DNA of 64,000 bases from Burkholderia catarinensis (GCF_001883705.2 NZ_MDEQ02000008.1:248001-312000), one strand, 5' to 3'; shown: positions 27,680 to 36,622, numbered from the stretch's first letter. The notes: generated by a model from the letters alone, not told the origin. A program made the numbers and translations.

Positions 27680-28291
27680 TCAATCGCCCCGCCTCTTAAT
27701 ACCGCCGGTCAACAAAGAGATCGCGGTACGCAGTAGATCGTCGATGTGATCGACATCCAGTCGAAGGCTGTCGGGGCGCCACATCAGGCTGATAACGCCA
27801 TTCATCATCGCCCACAGCGCCGTTGAGGCATGTTCCGGTTCAACGTCGGCATGCACCCATCCTTCGTCGATGCCTCGTCTGAGCAAGACTGCCAATTTGG
27901 CGTTTTGTTGCCTGATCAAGGCAGCAATGCGCGTGAGCGCCTCCGGCTCATCAGGTGGTTCGATAAGAATACGGAATTGATGAGGGCGCTCCTTGGCGAA
28001 CCTCGCATAAGCAACTGCCACACAACGTAGCTTCTTCTCCACATCACCATCGGATGCATAGGCGGCGTCCATGTACTGGCGGTTCTCTTCCAATGCGCGC
28101 TCCGCTACGGCAATGAGCAACGCGGAACGGCCACCTACACGGTTGTAGAGCGTCTGCACCGCGACATCCGCCCGGGTCGCAACCGCTTCAGGCGTGACCG
28201 CGGCCAGCCCGCCCTCCATCAGCAAAGCCTCGGCGGCTTGCAGGATCGCCAGCCGGGTCGCGGCTGTCCGGCGCTGAGTTCTCGATTCCAT
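27680..28291 (-). CDS. TetR family regulator
   Basis: I use the ATG at 28291, which has GAGGG about ten bases upstream, giving 203 residues. The N-terminal helix-turn-helix reads RLAILQAAEALLMEGGLAAVTPEAVATRADVAVQTLYNRVGGRSALL, split here as a TetR signature with the recognition helix VAVQTLYNRVG. The C-terminal part is an all-helical ligand domain (PHQFRILIEPPDEPEAL, WAMMNGVISLMWRPD). It is divergent from a hydrolase-SDR-SDR set with a TGGAATGCATTCCA palindrome between them, so it probably represses that operon and itself. Confidence 0.9.
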   Translation of the reverse strand: MESRTQRRTAATRLAILQAAEALLMEGGLAAVTPEAVATRADVAVQTLYNRVGGRSALLIAVAERALEENRQYMDAAYASDGDVEKKLRCVAVAYARFAKERPHQFRILIEPPDEPEALTRIAALIRQQNAKLAVLLRRGIDEGWVHADVEPEHASTALWAMMNGVISLMWRPDSLRLDVDHIDDLLRTAISLLTGGIKRRGD

Positions 28292-28312
28292 GCGGGGTTT
28301 TCCCTCATAAAA

Positions 28313-28326
28313 TGGAATGCATTCCA
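28313..28326. promoter_or_regulatory. 14-bp palindrome, probable TetR operator
   Basis: TGGAATGCATTCCA is perfectly self-complementary and a second partial copy, AGAATGCGTT, follows at 28332. It lies between the divergent tetR-type (start 28291) and hydrolase (start 28387) genes. Confidence 0.6.
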
Positions 28327-28386
28327 AATATAGAATGCGTTACAACAATGGATTTAAATCCATTCTCTCACACCTTGGAGGGACAC

Positions 28387-29307
28387 ATGGCGGGACGAAC
28401 AAACGTGGAGTTCGTGGCGGGCGATCGCGGTGAACGTTGCCGTGGCTGGCTGTACGAGCCTCCCGGGACTGGCCCGTTTCCCGTCATCGTGATGGCGCAC
28501 GGCCTGGGCGGGATCAAGGAGATGCGGCTCGACGCCTATGCGCAGCGTTTTTGCGCGGGCGGCTACGCGTGCCTCGTGTTTGACTATCGACATTTCGGCA
28601 CGAGCGACGGCTCCCCTCGTCAATTACTCGATATCAATCGTCAATTGGAGGACTGGTCGAGTGCGATTGCTTTTGCACGCGAGAACCGCAACCTGCGTCC
28701 GGATCAAGTGGTCTTGTGGGGAACATCCTTCGGCGGCGGTCATGTGATTTTCTCCGCAGCACGCGACCGGACTATCGCCGCTGCCATCGCGCAATGCCCG
28801 TTCACGGACGGGGTCGCGTCGTTGTTCGCGTTGAACTGGCGTAGCGCGCTCAAGGTTACCGCGCTCGCTCTATGCGATGTACTGCTATCCCTCGTCGGCA
28901 TGGCGCCGGTGATGTTGGCGACAGCAGGTCCGCCCGGTTCTGCCGCATTGATGACCGCGCGCGATGCGCTGGACGGTTATCTCGCGCTTGTGCCTGACGG
29001 TACCGCATTTCGCAATCAGGTCGCGGCACGCTTCGGCCTGAACATCGTTCGGCACCGCCCCGGTCGCAAAGCAGGCGACATTTCCTGTCCGATTCTGTTT
29101 TGCGTTTGCGAAGCCGACTCCGTCGCTCCGGCGGGGCCGACGAAACGGTATGCCAGGCGCGCGCCCAAAGGGGAAGTGCGCGTGTATCGGGCCGGCCACT
29201 TCGACATCTATGTGGGCAAGGACTTCGAACAGGTGGTCGCCGACCAGCTGGCATTTCTCCACCGTCACGTTCCAACGAAGCAAGGAGGCGCGCATGTCAA
29301 CTTATAA
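28387..29307 (+). CDS. alpha/beta hydrolase (dienelactone hydrolase/X-Pro peptidase-like fold)
   Basis: The ATG at 28387 has GGAGG six bases upstream; two earlier in-frame ATGs lack one. The 306-residue enzyme shows the oxyanion motif VMAHGLGGIKEMRLDAYA, the nucleophile elbow WGTSFGGGH, an acid Asp in CVCEADSVAP and the His in RAGHFDIYVG, so the catalytic triad is intact. This pattern fits DUF-type hydrolases of the dienelactone-hydrolase-like group that act on esters or amides. It is first in a TetR-controlled operon with two SDRs; its stop overlaps the next start by 14 bases. Confidence 0.87.
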   Translation: MAGRTNVEFVAGDRGERCRGWLYEPPGTGPFPVIVMAHGLGGIKEMRLDAYAQRFCAGGYACLVFDYRHFGTSDGSPRQLLDINRQLEDWSSAIAFARENRNLRPDQVVLWGTSFGGGHVIFSAARDRTIAAAIAQCPFTDGVASLFALNWRSALKVTALALCDVLLSLVGMAPVMLATAGPPGSAALMTARDALDGYLALVPDGTAFRNQVAARFGLNIVRHRPGRKAGDISCPILFCVCEADSVAPAGPTKRYARRAPKGEVRVYRAGHFDIYVGKDFEQVVADQLAFLHRHVPTKQGGAHVNL

Positions 29308-30163
29308 GCTGGCGAACAAGGTGGTGGCCATTACCGGTTCCACCGGAGGCCTGGGATCGGCCTTGGCCGAAGCGCTGCACGCACGGGGGGCGCGCCTCGC
29401 ACTTTTCGATCTCGAGGCAGACAGGCTCACGGCGCAAACTCGCAGCTTCGGCCACCCTTCTGACGTTCTTGGCTGGACCGCCGACGTCCGCGATTTCGAA
29501 AGCCTGGAAGCCGCAATGGCGAATGCGGCGGATCACTTCGGTCAAATCGATGTGGTCATCGCAAACGCGGGCATTGACACCATGGCCCCAATGGCCACCA
29601 TCGACCCGGCCGCGTTTGATCGTGTCATCGACATCAACCTCAACGGCGTGTGGCGTACGTTCCGAGCCGGCTTGCCATACGTCCAGCAACAGCGCGGGTA
29701 CATGCTGGCGATTTCGTCAATGGCCGCGTTTGTGCATTCGCCGCTACAGGCGTCCTATACGGCCAGCAAGGCGGGCGTCTGGGCGATGTGCGACAGCATC
29801 CGTCTGGAGCTTCGTCATCTGGGAATCGGGGTCGGCAGCGCGCATCCGACGTTCTTCCCGACGCCCCTGATGGACGATGTCGTTGCCGATCCTGCCGGCC
29901 GGGCATTGTGGCGAGGCAACGATCGAGGCTTCTGGAAGATGATCCCGCGAGAGCAGGTCGTGCGGGATATCGTGGCAGGCATTGAGCGGCGCGCGGACAT
30001 GATCGTCGTACCAAAGATCAACACCATCGTGGCCAAGGCACCCGGCTTCTTCAGGCGCTTCGTCGAACGCGCTGGCTTTCGCAGCGAGGACATTGAACGC
30101 GCCATCAGTCTGGCGTCGGCAACTGGCTGGAACGACTCGGCTGCGTACGCTCCAGCGAAATGA
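29294..30163 (+). CDS. short-chain dehydrogenase/reductase (SDR)
   Basis: AAGGAGG precedes the ATG at 29294, which lies inside the end of the hydrolase gene. The 289-residue protein has the classical SDR cofactor motif VVAITGSTGGLGSALA (TGxxxGxG), the NAG motif VVIANAGIDT and the catalytic Ser and YxxxK in AISSMAAF and ASYTASKAG. A C-terminal extension of about 60 residues (KINTIVAKAPGFFRRFVERAG) with a hydrophobic stretch is common in lipid- or sterol-acting SDRs. It probably oxidises or reduces the alcohol or ketone released by the neighbouring hydrolase. Confidence 0.9.
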   Translation: MSTYKLANKVVAITGSTGGLGSALAEALHARGARLALFDLEADRLTAQTRSFGHPSDVLGWTADVRDFESLEAAMANAADHFGQIDVVIANAGIDTMAPMATIDPAAFDRVIDINLNGVWRTFRAGLPYVQQQRGYMLAISSMAAFVHSPLQASYTASKAGVWAMCDSIRLELRHLGIGVGSAHPTFFPTPLMDDVVADPAGRALWRGNDRGFWKMIPREQVVRDIVAGIERRADMIVVPKINTIVAKAPGFFRRFVERAGFRSEDIERAISLASATGWNDSAAYAPAK

Positions 30164-30284
30164 ATGGCATCCGGTGGTCGCAGGAACCGATCGGCTTCGC
30201 GTGATCAGCGGAGCCGATGGCCCGGCATCCATCGCCCCCTGTTTGCGCAGCAATGGAAATCCAATAGCAGAGGAGCAGTACAAA

Positions 30285-31142
30285 GTGGCTTACGATCTTC
30301 AGGGAAAAGTCGTGCTTATCACGGGTGCTGCAGGCGGCATTGGCGCTGCGACCGCGCGTGCGTTGCATGCATGTGGAGCACGACTCGTTCTAACCGATGT
30401 GACGCAGGCTTCAGTGGACCGCCTCGCCGCGGAATTTGACTCCGAGCGCACGCTCGCCTTGGCGCTAGATGTCACCGATGCTGCCGCCACCAAGGCGGTC
30501 GTGCAACACGCCGTCGATAGATTCGGGCGCCTCGACATTGCGTTCGCCAATGCTGGCATCTCATGGCACGATGCGCCCGCCACCGTGTACAGCTGCGATG
30601 AACAGGAGTTCGAGCGAATCGTCGAGGTCGACCTGCTCGGTGTTTGGCGCACGATCAAGGCTGCATTGCCGGAGATCGTGCGCAATCGAGGCCAGGTCCT
30701 GGTCACCGCTTCGGTCTATGCGTTCGTGAACGGCATGGTCAACGCGCCTTACGCAGCGTCCAAAGCCGGAGTCGAGATGCTCGCGCGCTCACTGCGCGCC
30801 GAGCTAGGGGGCACCGGGTCCACCGCGAGCGTGCTCTATCCGGGTTGGGTGGCTACAGCAATTGCCAAGATCGGCTTTGGCGGAAATGCGCTAGCGACGA
30901 AATTGATTGAAAAAGGGTTTCCTGCACCGTTGCGGCGACCGATACAACCGGATGACGTCGCCAAGGCCGTCATAAAAGGGCTGCGAGCCCGCCAACCGCG
31001 CATCGTCGCCCCGTTCCGGTGGGCACCGTTTTCGTGGACGCGAGGAATCTTCAACATCGTGACCGACTGGCATCTCGGGCGACAACATGAAATGCATAAG
31101 TTGATGCGCGAGCTTGAGCGCGCTCGAGACCGACAAAGCTAG
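30285..31142 (+). CDS. second short-chain dehydrogenase/reductase
   Basis: A GTG at 30285 with GAGGAG nine bases upstream is the best start and gives 285 residues. Motifs are VVLITGAAGGIGAATARAL, IAFANAGISW, the catalytic Ser in LVTASVYAF and YxxxK in APYAASKAG. A C-terminal tail (RWAPFSWTRGIFNIVTDW) resembles that of the preceding SDR, so the two are related though not close duplicates. It lies 121 bases after the first SDR and continues the TetR-controlled set. Just past its stop lies an IS30 relic. Confidence 0.9.
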   Translation: MAYDLQGKVVLITGAAGGIGAATARALHACGARLVLTDVTQASVDRLAAEFDSERTLALALDVTDAAATKAVVQHAVDRFGRLDIAFANAGISWHDAPATVYSCDEQEFERIVEVDLLGVWRTIKAALPEIVRNRGQVLVTASVYAFVNGMVNAPYAASKAGVEMLARSLRAELGGTGSTASVLYPGWVATAIAKIGFGGNALATKLIEKGFPAPLRRPIQPDDVAKAVIKGLRARQPRIVAPFRWAPFSWTRGIFNIVTDWHLGRQHEMHKLMRELERARDRQS

Positions 31143-31164
31143 CGCGAGTTCTGAGCGGTATGTT

Positions 31165-31300
31165 GGCAGCGACTCGCCCTTGCGCCAGCGCTCCCACATT
31201 AACGCCCTCTGGGTGTCTGTATAGTAGATCCGCCGTCTCTGTTTCATGGCAACACTCCTTGCTGCTATGCAGCCTCAAGTGTGTTGCATCGACGGGTTGA
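31165..31300 (-). mobile_element. 5' relic of an IS30-family insertion sequence
   Basis: From an ATG at 31247 leftward the frame reads MKQRRRIYYTDTQRALMWER and then WRKGESL, the start of IS30-type transposases (the helix-turn-helix region), after which it runs into the end of the SDR gene. Only about 28 codons remain. Upstream, to roughly 31300, TTCAACCCGTCGATGCAACA resembles an IS30-family terminal segment, so the element end is probably near there; this boundary is a guess. Confidence 0.65.
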
Positions 31301-31481
31301 ATCCGCAACCCATTGCGGTCGGTCGTAAGATCGCGGTCCCTTCGTCGCTTCTTGAAGTACTGCGGTCATCCGACGGCCGGTCTTTTTGGTCGGGCATCGG
31401 CCAACACAGTCAACAGCTCCGCAGAACCTTATCGACTTGGCGTACGCCGACTTCCGAGTCATTGGATTTGAGGAAGCCGCG

Positions 31482-32117
31482 TCAGAGAGAGATTGCGCCG
31501 GAAGCTGCTTGTATTGCCGCGGCAATCTCGTCTTCGCTGCGCCCCCCATTGATGGCAATGCTTCCCCCAAAGACGAAGTGAGGAACCGAACGGACACCGG
31601 CATTGGCCGACTTGAACGCTTCCGCTTCGACGCGATGGTGCTGTTCAGGATCAAGAGCGATGGCGCGCGCCTGATCGCGGTCAAAACCGTAGTCGATGGC
31701 AATGTCGGCCAGCACGTCCGCGTCGGCGATGTTCTTCGCTGCGATGAAATAAGCATGGGTGATTGCAACTGCGAGCCTGTGCTGCGTGTCAAGCCCAGCG
31801 GCTGCCAGAATCACGGCATGAGCAGCTTGAGTCGGATAGGTCCAGAGCTGGCGGCCAAGATCCAAGTCGAAGCCCGAAGCGCGGGCTTCTCCTTCAGGGC
31901 GAGCAAAGGCGATTTTTGGATCGGTTATGCCGTAGCGCGAGCGCAGCAAATCAGGAATGTAGAGGCCGCCTGCCGGCGCATCTGGCAGTAGCAGGACTGG
32001 ATGCTGCCGAATGTCAACAGCCAGGTTGGGGAAACGCTCCGCCAGCACTTTATCGAGACGGTGATGCCCGACGATGCACCACGGGCATGTGATTTCAGTA
32101 TGGAGGTCTATTTGCAT
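31482..32117 (-). CDS. DsbA-family (FrnE-like) thioredoxin-fold oxidoreductase
   Basis: I choose the ATG at 32117, which has GGAA seven bases upstream; another ATG six bases earlier has none. The 211-residue protein begins IDLHTEITCPWCIVGHHRLDK, with the CPWC redox motif at the usual position after the first beta strand, followed by the inserted helical domain. It ends with the cis-Pro segment GVRSVPHFVFGGSIAINGG and a closing helix. There is no signal peptide, so it acts in the cytoplasm, as FrnE-type polyketide or disulphide isomerases do. It is the last gene of the azoreductase operon. Confidence 0.9.
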   Translation of the reverse strand: MQIDLHTEITCPWCIVGHHRLDKVLAERFPNLAVDIRQHPVLLLPDAPAGGLYIPDLLRSRYGITDPKIAFARPEGEARASGFDLDLGRQLWTYPTQAAHAVILAAAGLDTQHRLAVAITHAYFIAAKNIADADVLADIAIDYGFDRDQARAIALDPEQHHRVEAEAFKSANAGVRSVPHFVFGGSIAINGGRSEDEIAAAIQAASGAISL

Positions 32118-32146
32118 GACCATGTTCCGGCGATCTGATCTTCGCG

Positions 32147-33058
32147 CTATGAATTTGAAGGTAGTTCGGCATCGATTCCGGTCAGTTGAACCGATACGTC
32201 CCACAGTCGTCTTGCGAGTTCTGGATTCCGCGCGTCCTGAGACGGAGTGCATTCGCCAGAGGGGCCTCGCAATTCGGAAGTTTTCGTCGGCCCGTAATAG
32301 CCGCCGGACTTTATTTGTCCGGTCGCCGCTTGCAATGCACCCCACGCGCCCTGAGCCGGCGTGTTGAAAAACGGGCCGATCAATGACATTGCGATGTTGC
32401 CCCACCAGCTATCGCGCGCAAGGTTGGTTCCAGCAAGGCCCGGATGGCAGGCCACTGCCGTAACAGGTGTACCCGCCGCTCGCAGTCGCCGATCCAACTC
32501 AAAGATAAAAAGCAGATTCGCAAGCTTGCTGGCTGCATAGCGAGGCATCCACTTGTAACTCTTCTCCGCATTAAGATCGTCCCACTCGATCTTCGCGTCC
32601 CTGTGCAGACCGCTGCTCGTGACAACGATGCGCGACCCGGATGTTTCCGTGAGCTTGGGCAACATGAGCGCGGTGAACGCAAAGCAACCAAGATGATTGA
32701 CGCCGAATGTCAGCTCGAAGCCTTGCACCGTGTGCTTGAGCTTCGGCCCTTGCACGCCCGCATTATTGATGAGCGCGTCGATGCGCGGTTCCTTTTCGGC
32801 CAGTTTTGCTGCGCTCCGCACGCTCGTCAGATCTGCGAGGTCAAGCGGCAAGAATGCGAGATTCGCTTCAGATGTCTTCAGACGAATCCGGCTAATAGCT
32901 GCTTCCGCTTTCCGCTCGTCACGGCACGCGAGAAGCACCCTGGCTCGCCGCGTTGCCAACGTACTCGCTATTTCAAAGCCTATGCCGGTGTTGGCGCCGG
33001 TGACGATAAAGGTCTTTCCCGATTGATCGGGTACATCAGCATTGGTGAATCCGCTCAT
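32147..33058 (-). CDS. SDR family oxidoreductase (retinol dehydrogenase/WWOX-like)
   Basis: The start at 33058 is favoured by AAGG eight bases upstream. The 303-residue protein has FIVTGANTGIGFEIASTLA, the acidic DLADL motif, LINNAGVQGP, the catalytic Ser in IVVTSSGLH and the active-site tyrosine in PRYAASKLANLLF. This is the retinol-dehydrogenase-like SDR group, usually NADP-dependent and acting on hydrophobic aldehydes and ketones. It lies 29 bases from both the NmrA-like and the DsbA-like gene, within the operon headed by the azoreductase. Confidence 0.9.
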   Translation of the reverse strand: MSGFTNADVPDQSGKTFIVTGANTGIGFEIASTLATRRARVLLACRDERKAEAAISRIRLKTSEANLAFLPLDLADLTSVRSAAKLAEKEPRIDALINNAGVQGPKLKHTVQGFELTFGVNHLGCFAFTALMLPKLTETSGSRIVVTSSGLHRDAKIEWDDLNAEKSYKWMPRYAASKLANLLFIFELDRRLRAAGTPVTAVACHPGLAGTNLARDSWWGNIAMSLIGPFFNTPAQGAWGALQAATGQIKSGGYYGPTKTSELRGPSGECTPSQDARNPELARRLWDVSVQLTGIDAELPSNS

Positions 33059-33087
33059 GGCGTGAACCTTGTCGAGACGTTCCTGGG

Positions 33088-33741
33088 TCAATGGTTAGCG
33101 ATGCCTGGCGCGGCACGCACGAACTTCTTGTCGGTCACTTGGTCAACCAAGAACTTCGCAAGATTGCCTCTGGAGAGCTTCATGCTGAGTTTGGTCTTTC
33201 CATACCAACCCACATCCACGCTGCCATCGGCGGGGCCATCCTCGAGGTTAGGAATGCGTACCAGTGTCCAGTCGAAGTCCGAATTGGCGATCAATTCGCC
33301 AGTCGCCTTGATGTCCTCATACCCCTTGCGCGCGATAACCTTGAACAACAGCGCGAACGCATGGGTTTTGAAGGCAAAGCTATCCTTGGGATCACGATAG
33401 GCAGCCGTAGAAATCTGGATAAGACGGCGCACACCTGCGTGCTTCATCGCGGCGATGATGTTGGTCAAGCCGTGCATGATCGGCTTATCGCCTTGCACCT
33501 TGAGACTGTTGGGACCAAGGGCGCTAATGACCGCATCGGCACCTTGTACGCACTTCGCAATGGCGCTTTGGTCTTGCAGGTCGCCGACAACGATTTCGAC
33601 CCTTCCCGCGAACGACGCGAGTTTCTTTGCGTCACGCGTATAGACCGACAGGTTGTAGCCCTGCTTCAAGGCTTCCTCGATGATGTGCGTTCCGGTCGGC
33701 CCGGTCGCACCGAACAGCGCGATGGTTTTTTTCCCGGCCAT
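33088..33741 (-). CDS. NAD(P)H-binding NmrA/SDR-a5-like protein
   Basis: The 217-residue protein opens with the dinucleotide motif IALFGATGPTGTHIIEEAL and continues VYTRDAKKL, VVGDLQDQSAIAKCVQGAD and VISALGP, the pattern of atypical SDRs such as biliverdin-IX beta reductase-like and NmrA-like proteins. No YxxxK pair is evident, so it may be a reductase of quinones or flavins or a redox sensor. Its ATG follows the azoreductase stop by four bases. Confidence 0.87.
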   Translation of the reverse strand: MAGKKTIALFGATGPTGTHIIEEALKQGYNLSVYTRDAKKLASFAGRVEIVVGDLQDQSAIAKCVQGADAVISALGPNSLKVQGDKPIMHGLTNIIAAMKHAGVRRLIQISTAAYRDPKDSFAFKTHAFALLFKVIARKGYEDIKATGELIANSDFDWTLVRIPNLEDGPADGSVDVGWYGKTKLSMKLSRGNLAKFLVDQVTDKKFVRAAPGIANH

Positions 33742-33745
33742 GAGG

Positions 33746-34363
33746 TCACGCAGCCTTCGCCAACAAGGCTTTGATGGCCGTTTCGGTGTTGGCGATTGCG
33801 GCCTTCGCCGCATCGGGGCCGAGGACCGTGCCTTCGACACGCACCGCTTCAACGTCGGTCAGGCCGATGAAACCGAGCAGGTGCAGCAAATAGTTGGTCT
33901 GAAAGTCGAACGGTGCCCAAGCACCTTCCGAGAACACGCCGCCGGTAGCGGTAACGAGATAGACCTTCTTGCCGGTCAGCAGCCCCTTCGGCCCAGTATC
34001 GCCGTAGCCGAAGGTGACGCCCGGCCAGGTGACGTGATCGAACCAAGCCTTTAGCTGCGAGGGCAGACCGAAGTTGATCATGCCCGAACCGAGCACGATC
34101 ACATCGGCGACCTTCAACTCATCGACCAACTCTTGCGCGACCTTCACCGCCTCGACCTGTTCCGGCGTGCGATCTCCGGGCGACGTGATCCGGCCCTGGA
34201 TGTAGGCCGGTGCGATATGGGGCGGAGGATTCGCGGCAAGGTCGCGCACGGTCAGCGGGCCGCCCGAGCGGGCCTGGATGCCATCGGTGATTTCGGTGGC
34301 AAAGCGGGTGGAAAGGCTGTCAGCCCCGCGCGGGCTGGAAGTGACAAGTAGGGTGTGGCTCAC
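33746..34363 (-). CDS. azoR: FMN-dependent NADH-azoreductase
   Basis: This 205-residue flavodoxin-fold enzyme shows the FMN phosphate loop [12 protein letters not shown], the segment [18 protein letters not shown]-like [20 protein letters not shown] and the GVTFGYG and ATGGVFSEG loops that contact the isoalloxazine ring in AzoR. AzoR enzymes reduce quinones, azo dyes and nitro compounds by two-electron transfer and protect against thiol-reactive stress. It is the first gene of a four-gene operon and is divergent from an HxlR regulator, the standard arrangement for electrophile-inducible azoreductases. Confidence 0.92.
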   Translation of the reverse strand: MSHTLLVTSSPRGADSLSTRFATEITDGIQARSGGPLTVRDLAANPPPHIAPAYIQGRITSPGDRTPEQVEAVKVAQELVDELKVADVIVLGSGMINFGLPSQLKAWFDHVTWPGVTFGYGDTGPKGLLTGKKVYLVTATGGVFSEGAWAPFDFQTNYLLHLLGFIGLTDVEAVRVEGTVLGPDAAKAAIANTETAIKALLAKAA

Positions 34364-34391
34364 GGCGGCTCCAAGGTATAAAAAGAGAACT

Positions 34392-34414
34392 AAGTAAGAT
34401 GTTGACCCTTACTT
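34392..34414. promoter_or_regulatory. inverted repeat between azoR and the HxlR gene
   Basis: AAGTAAG and CTTACTT are separated by nine bases. HxlR-type regulators bind such repeats in divergent promoters, so this is the likely operator for both azoR and the hxlR-type gene. Confidence 0.55.
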
Positions 34415-34472
34415 ACCAATTCATACAAAGGATGGTATGGTTCCTGCCGTTTCCCCACAAGAAGGCACACGC

Positions 34473-34907
34473 ATGTCACTTAGTCACCCCGAGCTACCTG
34501 CCGATATGCCTGCACCTGACGCTGGCGGCTGCCTGGCAACTCGTGAAATCCTGGATCGCATCGGCGACAAGTGGAGCCTCTACATTGTCGCTATGCTGGC
34601 CAATGGCCCGCGGCGCTTCAACGAATTGAAGCGCGGCATCGACGGCATTTCCCAGCGGATGCTGACACTGACCTTGCGCGGACTGGAACGCGACGGACTG
34701 ATAACGCGAACGATGTATCCAACGATTCCTCCGCGCGTCGATTACGAACTCACTGACATGGGAAGAACGCTGTTGAAGCCTGTCATGGCGTTGGTCAACT
34801 GGGCGAGCGAGAATCAAGTCGCCATTGCTGAGGCGCATAAACGTTTTGACGAGGAGCCGGAGCCAGATCAGGTCTCGATTCAGGGCGTTGTCTACCAGCG
34901 TCGATAG
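34473..34907 (+). CDS. HxlR family transcriptional regulator
   Basis: From the ATG at 34473 (GAAGG eight bases upstream) the product is 144 residues. It has the compact winged helix of HxlR proteins: the conserved cysteine in GGCLATREILDRIGDKWSLYI, split here after the Cys32-like position, then RRFNELKRGIDGISQRMLT and LRGLERDGLITRTMYPTIPP with the wing VDYELTDMG. The single N-terminal cysteine is the thiol sensor in YodB and HypR type relatives that respond to quinones. It is divergent from azoR and should repress or activate that operon in response to electrophiles. Confidence 0.92.
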   Translation: MSLSHPELPADMPAPDAGGCLATREILDRIGDKWSLYIVAMLANGPRRFNELKRGIDGISQRMLTLTLRGLERDGLITRTMYPTIPPRVDYELTDMGRTLLKPVMALVNWASENQVAIAEAHKRFDEEPEPDQVSIQGVVYQRR

Positions 34908-35286
34908 ACGAGTCCAGGCCGTAGGCTTGTGCAGACACAGCGGCGAAATCCAACCGCCAGCTCGCGTTGGGACCTGCCCCAACGCGGATCTTTCGTGGGG
35001 TGAGAAGGCGCTGCATTTTCCGATCTATCCAACCAACAGTCGGCCACGGCCGATCGAAAAAGTCGCATAGCATGACTGGGTGTCCGCTCCCTGAGCCACC
35101 CGGGACGCCTCAACGTCTCGCCGTCGACGCAAACCAATGACGCTTCCTGGCCGAATGCCGACGGCCCTCCCCGCGTTCCCCGGCAATCTGCGATGAACCT
35201 TTTTCTGGCCCCCGGATCCGCTTCAACGTCGGCCCCGGAAGCGATACCAGGGCAACCGGTTCGCCGGAAAAATCCGCCTTGATCAA
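34908..35286. other. intergenic region at the right edge of the accessory block
   Basis: No convincing gene is visible in 380 bases; overlapping short frames lack ribosome binding sites. With 27238-27679 it brackets the less GC-biased gene block. I see no terminal repeat that matches the left edge. Confidence 0.4.
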
Positions 35287-35324
35287 GTTGCGACCCGCAA
35301 CTATTATTGATTGCGATACGCAAC
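35287..35324. promoter_or_regulatory. two tandem palindromes, probable MarR operators
   Basis: GTTGCG-acc-CGCAAC at 35287-35301 is followed by ATTGCG-ata-CGCAAC at 35310-35324, centres 23 bases apart, ending 15 bases before the MarR-GNAT start. Their position suggests autorepression. Confidence 0.6.
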
Positions 35325-35339
35325 CTTTCCGGGCCGACC

Positions 35340-36323
35340 ATGGACCTCATCGATGCTCCCGCCAAGCCTCGCGACGCAACCATCCTCGAGCTGCGCGACT
35401 TCTCCCGCAAACTGGTTCGCGAGCTCGGCTTCATGCGCGCGACGCTGGCCGACAGCGACTGGGCGCCTTCGGCCGTTCACGCGATCCTCGAGATCGGGAT
35501 GGCGCCCGGCATCAACGCCCGCGATCTGGGCAACATCCTGCGGCTGGACAAATCGAACACGAGCCGGCAACTCTCGCGGCTCGAAGCAGCCGGTGTCGTG
35601 GAACGGCGCGTGTCGAGCGACGATGCGCGCGCGACCGAGCTGTACCTGACCGCCGCCGGTAAAAAGCTCCAGAAAAGAATCGACACGTTCGCGACGGATC
35701 AGGTGTCGAATGCGCTGCGCCGCATGATTCCCGCCGACCAGCAGGCGCTGCTCCGTTCTCTCGCGCTCTATGCCGATGCGCTCGCGCAAGACAACGCCGC
35801 CAAGGCGCCCGCCGCCGTACCCGGCGCCCCGCTGCCGATCCGCGAAGGCTACCAGCCGGGCTGCATTGGCGATATCGCCAGCCTGCACGCACGCTTTTAT
35901 TCGGAGCACTGGGGATTCGGCGCCTTTTTCGAAAAGCGGGTGGCAACCGAGCTTGCCGAATTCGCAGCGGCGCTGCCGGCCGACGGCAAGGCGCTCTGGC
36001 TCTGTCAGGAGGACGGACGGACGCTCGCGTCGCTCGCGATCGACGCAGACACGGCGACCGGCGTCGCACACCTGCGATGGTTCATCGTGAACGAGGCGTT
36101 GCGCGGGTCGGGCGTCGGGCGTCAGCTGATGACGCAGGCCATGCGCTTCGTCGACGCGCAGCGGTTTCGCGAGACCTACCTGTGGACATTCAAGGGTCTC
36201 GATTCGGCGCGCCATCTGTACGAGTCGTTCGGCTTTACGCTGACCAGCGAATCCGCGGGCACGCGTTGGGGAACCGAGGTGGTCGAGCAGCGCTTCAGCC
36301 GGCCCGGGCCATCCGGCTGCTGA
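35340..36323 (+). CDS. MarR-type regulator fused to a GNAT acetyltransferase
   Basis: The 327-residue product begins at the ATG at 35340. Residues 1-150 form a MarR winged helix (INARDLGNILRLDKSNTSRQ, LSRLEAAGVVERRVSSDDAR and the helix LYLTAAGKKLQKRI). Residues 165-320 are a GNAT N-acetyltransferase with the acetyl-CoA loop VNEALRGSGVGRQLMTQAM (the R/QxxGxG/A motif) and the C-terminal motif YLWTFKGLDSARHLYESFGF. Such MarR-GNAT fusions are a recurrent family; the enzymatic substrate is unknown in most. The gene seems monocistronic and tandem palindromes just upstream suggest autoregulation. Confidence 0.9.
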   Translation: MDLIDAPAKPRDATILELRDFSRKLVRELGFMRATLADSDWAPSAVHAILEIGMAPGINARDLGNILRLDKSNTSRQLSRLEAAGVVERRVSSDDARATELYLTAAGKKLQKRIDTFATDQVSNALRRMIPADQQALLRSLALYADALAQDNAAKAPAAVPGAPLPIREGYQPGCIGDIASLHARFYSEHWGFGAFFEKRVATELAEFAAALPADGKALWLCQEDGRTLASLAIDADTATGVAHLRWFIVNEALRGSGVGRQLMTQAMRFVDAQRFRETYLWTFKGLDSARHLYESFGFTLTSESAGTRWGTEVVEQRFSRPGPSGC

Positions 36324-36622
36324 GGTTCGACGGACTGTCGCCGCGCGGCCGTCGTCGCAACCGGCATCGAGCCGTGGCCCGGGCAGCTCATGCCCATCAT
36401 GGCTGCCGACGTATCGTCGAACACGTGCAACCCGTCGATCGCCGAGCCGTCGCGTCCCATGCATCGCTGAACCGGTAGCCGAGGCCGGGTGCGGTCGACT
36501 ACGAAGCGCTGCTGCCGTTCGACTGGGCGCAGGCGCTCGACCTGCTGGACGGCCGGCAGCGTTGAGAGCCCGCCCAGCCGTGCGAACATCGCGACGAATG
36601 CGTTCGAGGGCCGTCCGGTGAA
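36324..36622. other. intergenic region between convergent genes
   Basis: About 300 bases separate the convergent MarR-GNAT and LOG-like genes. No gene with a credible start was seen. Confidence 0.4.
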
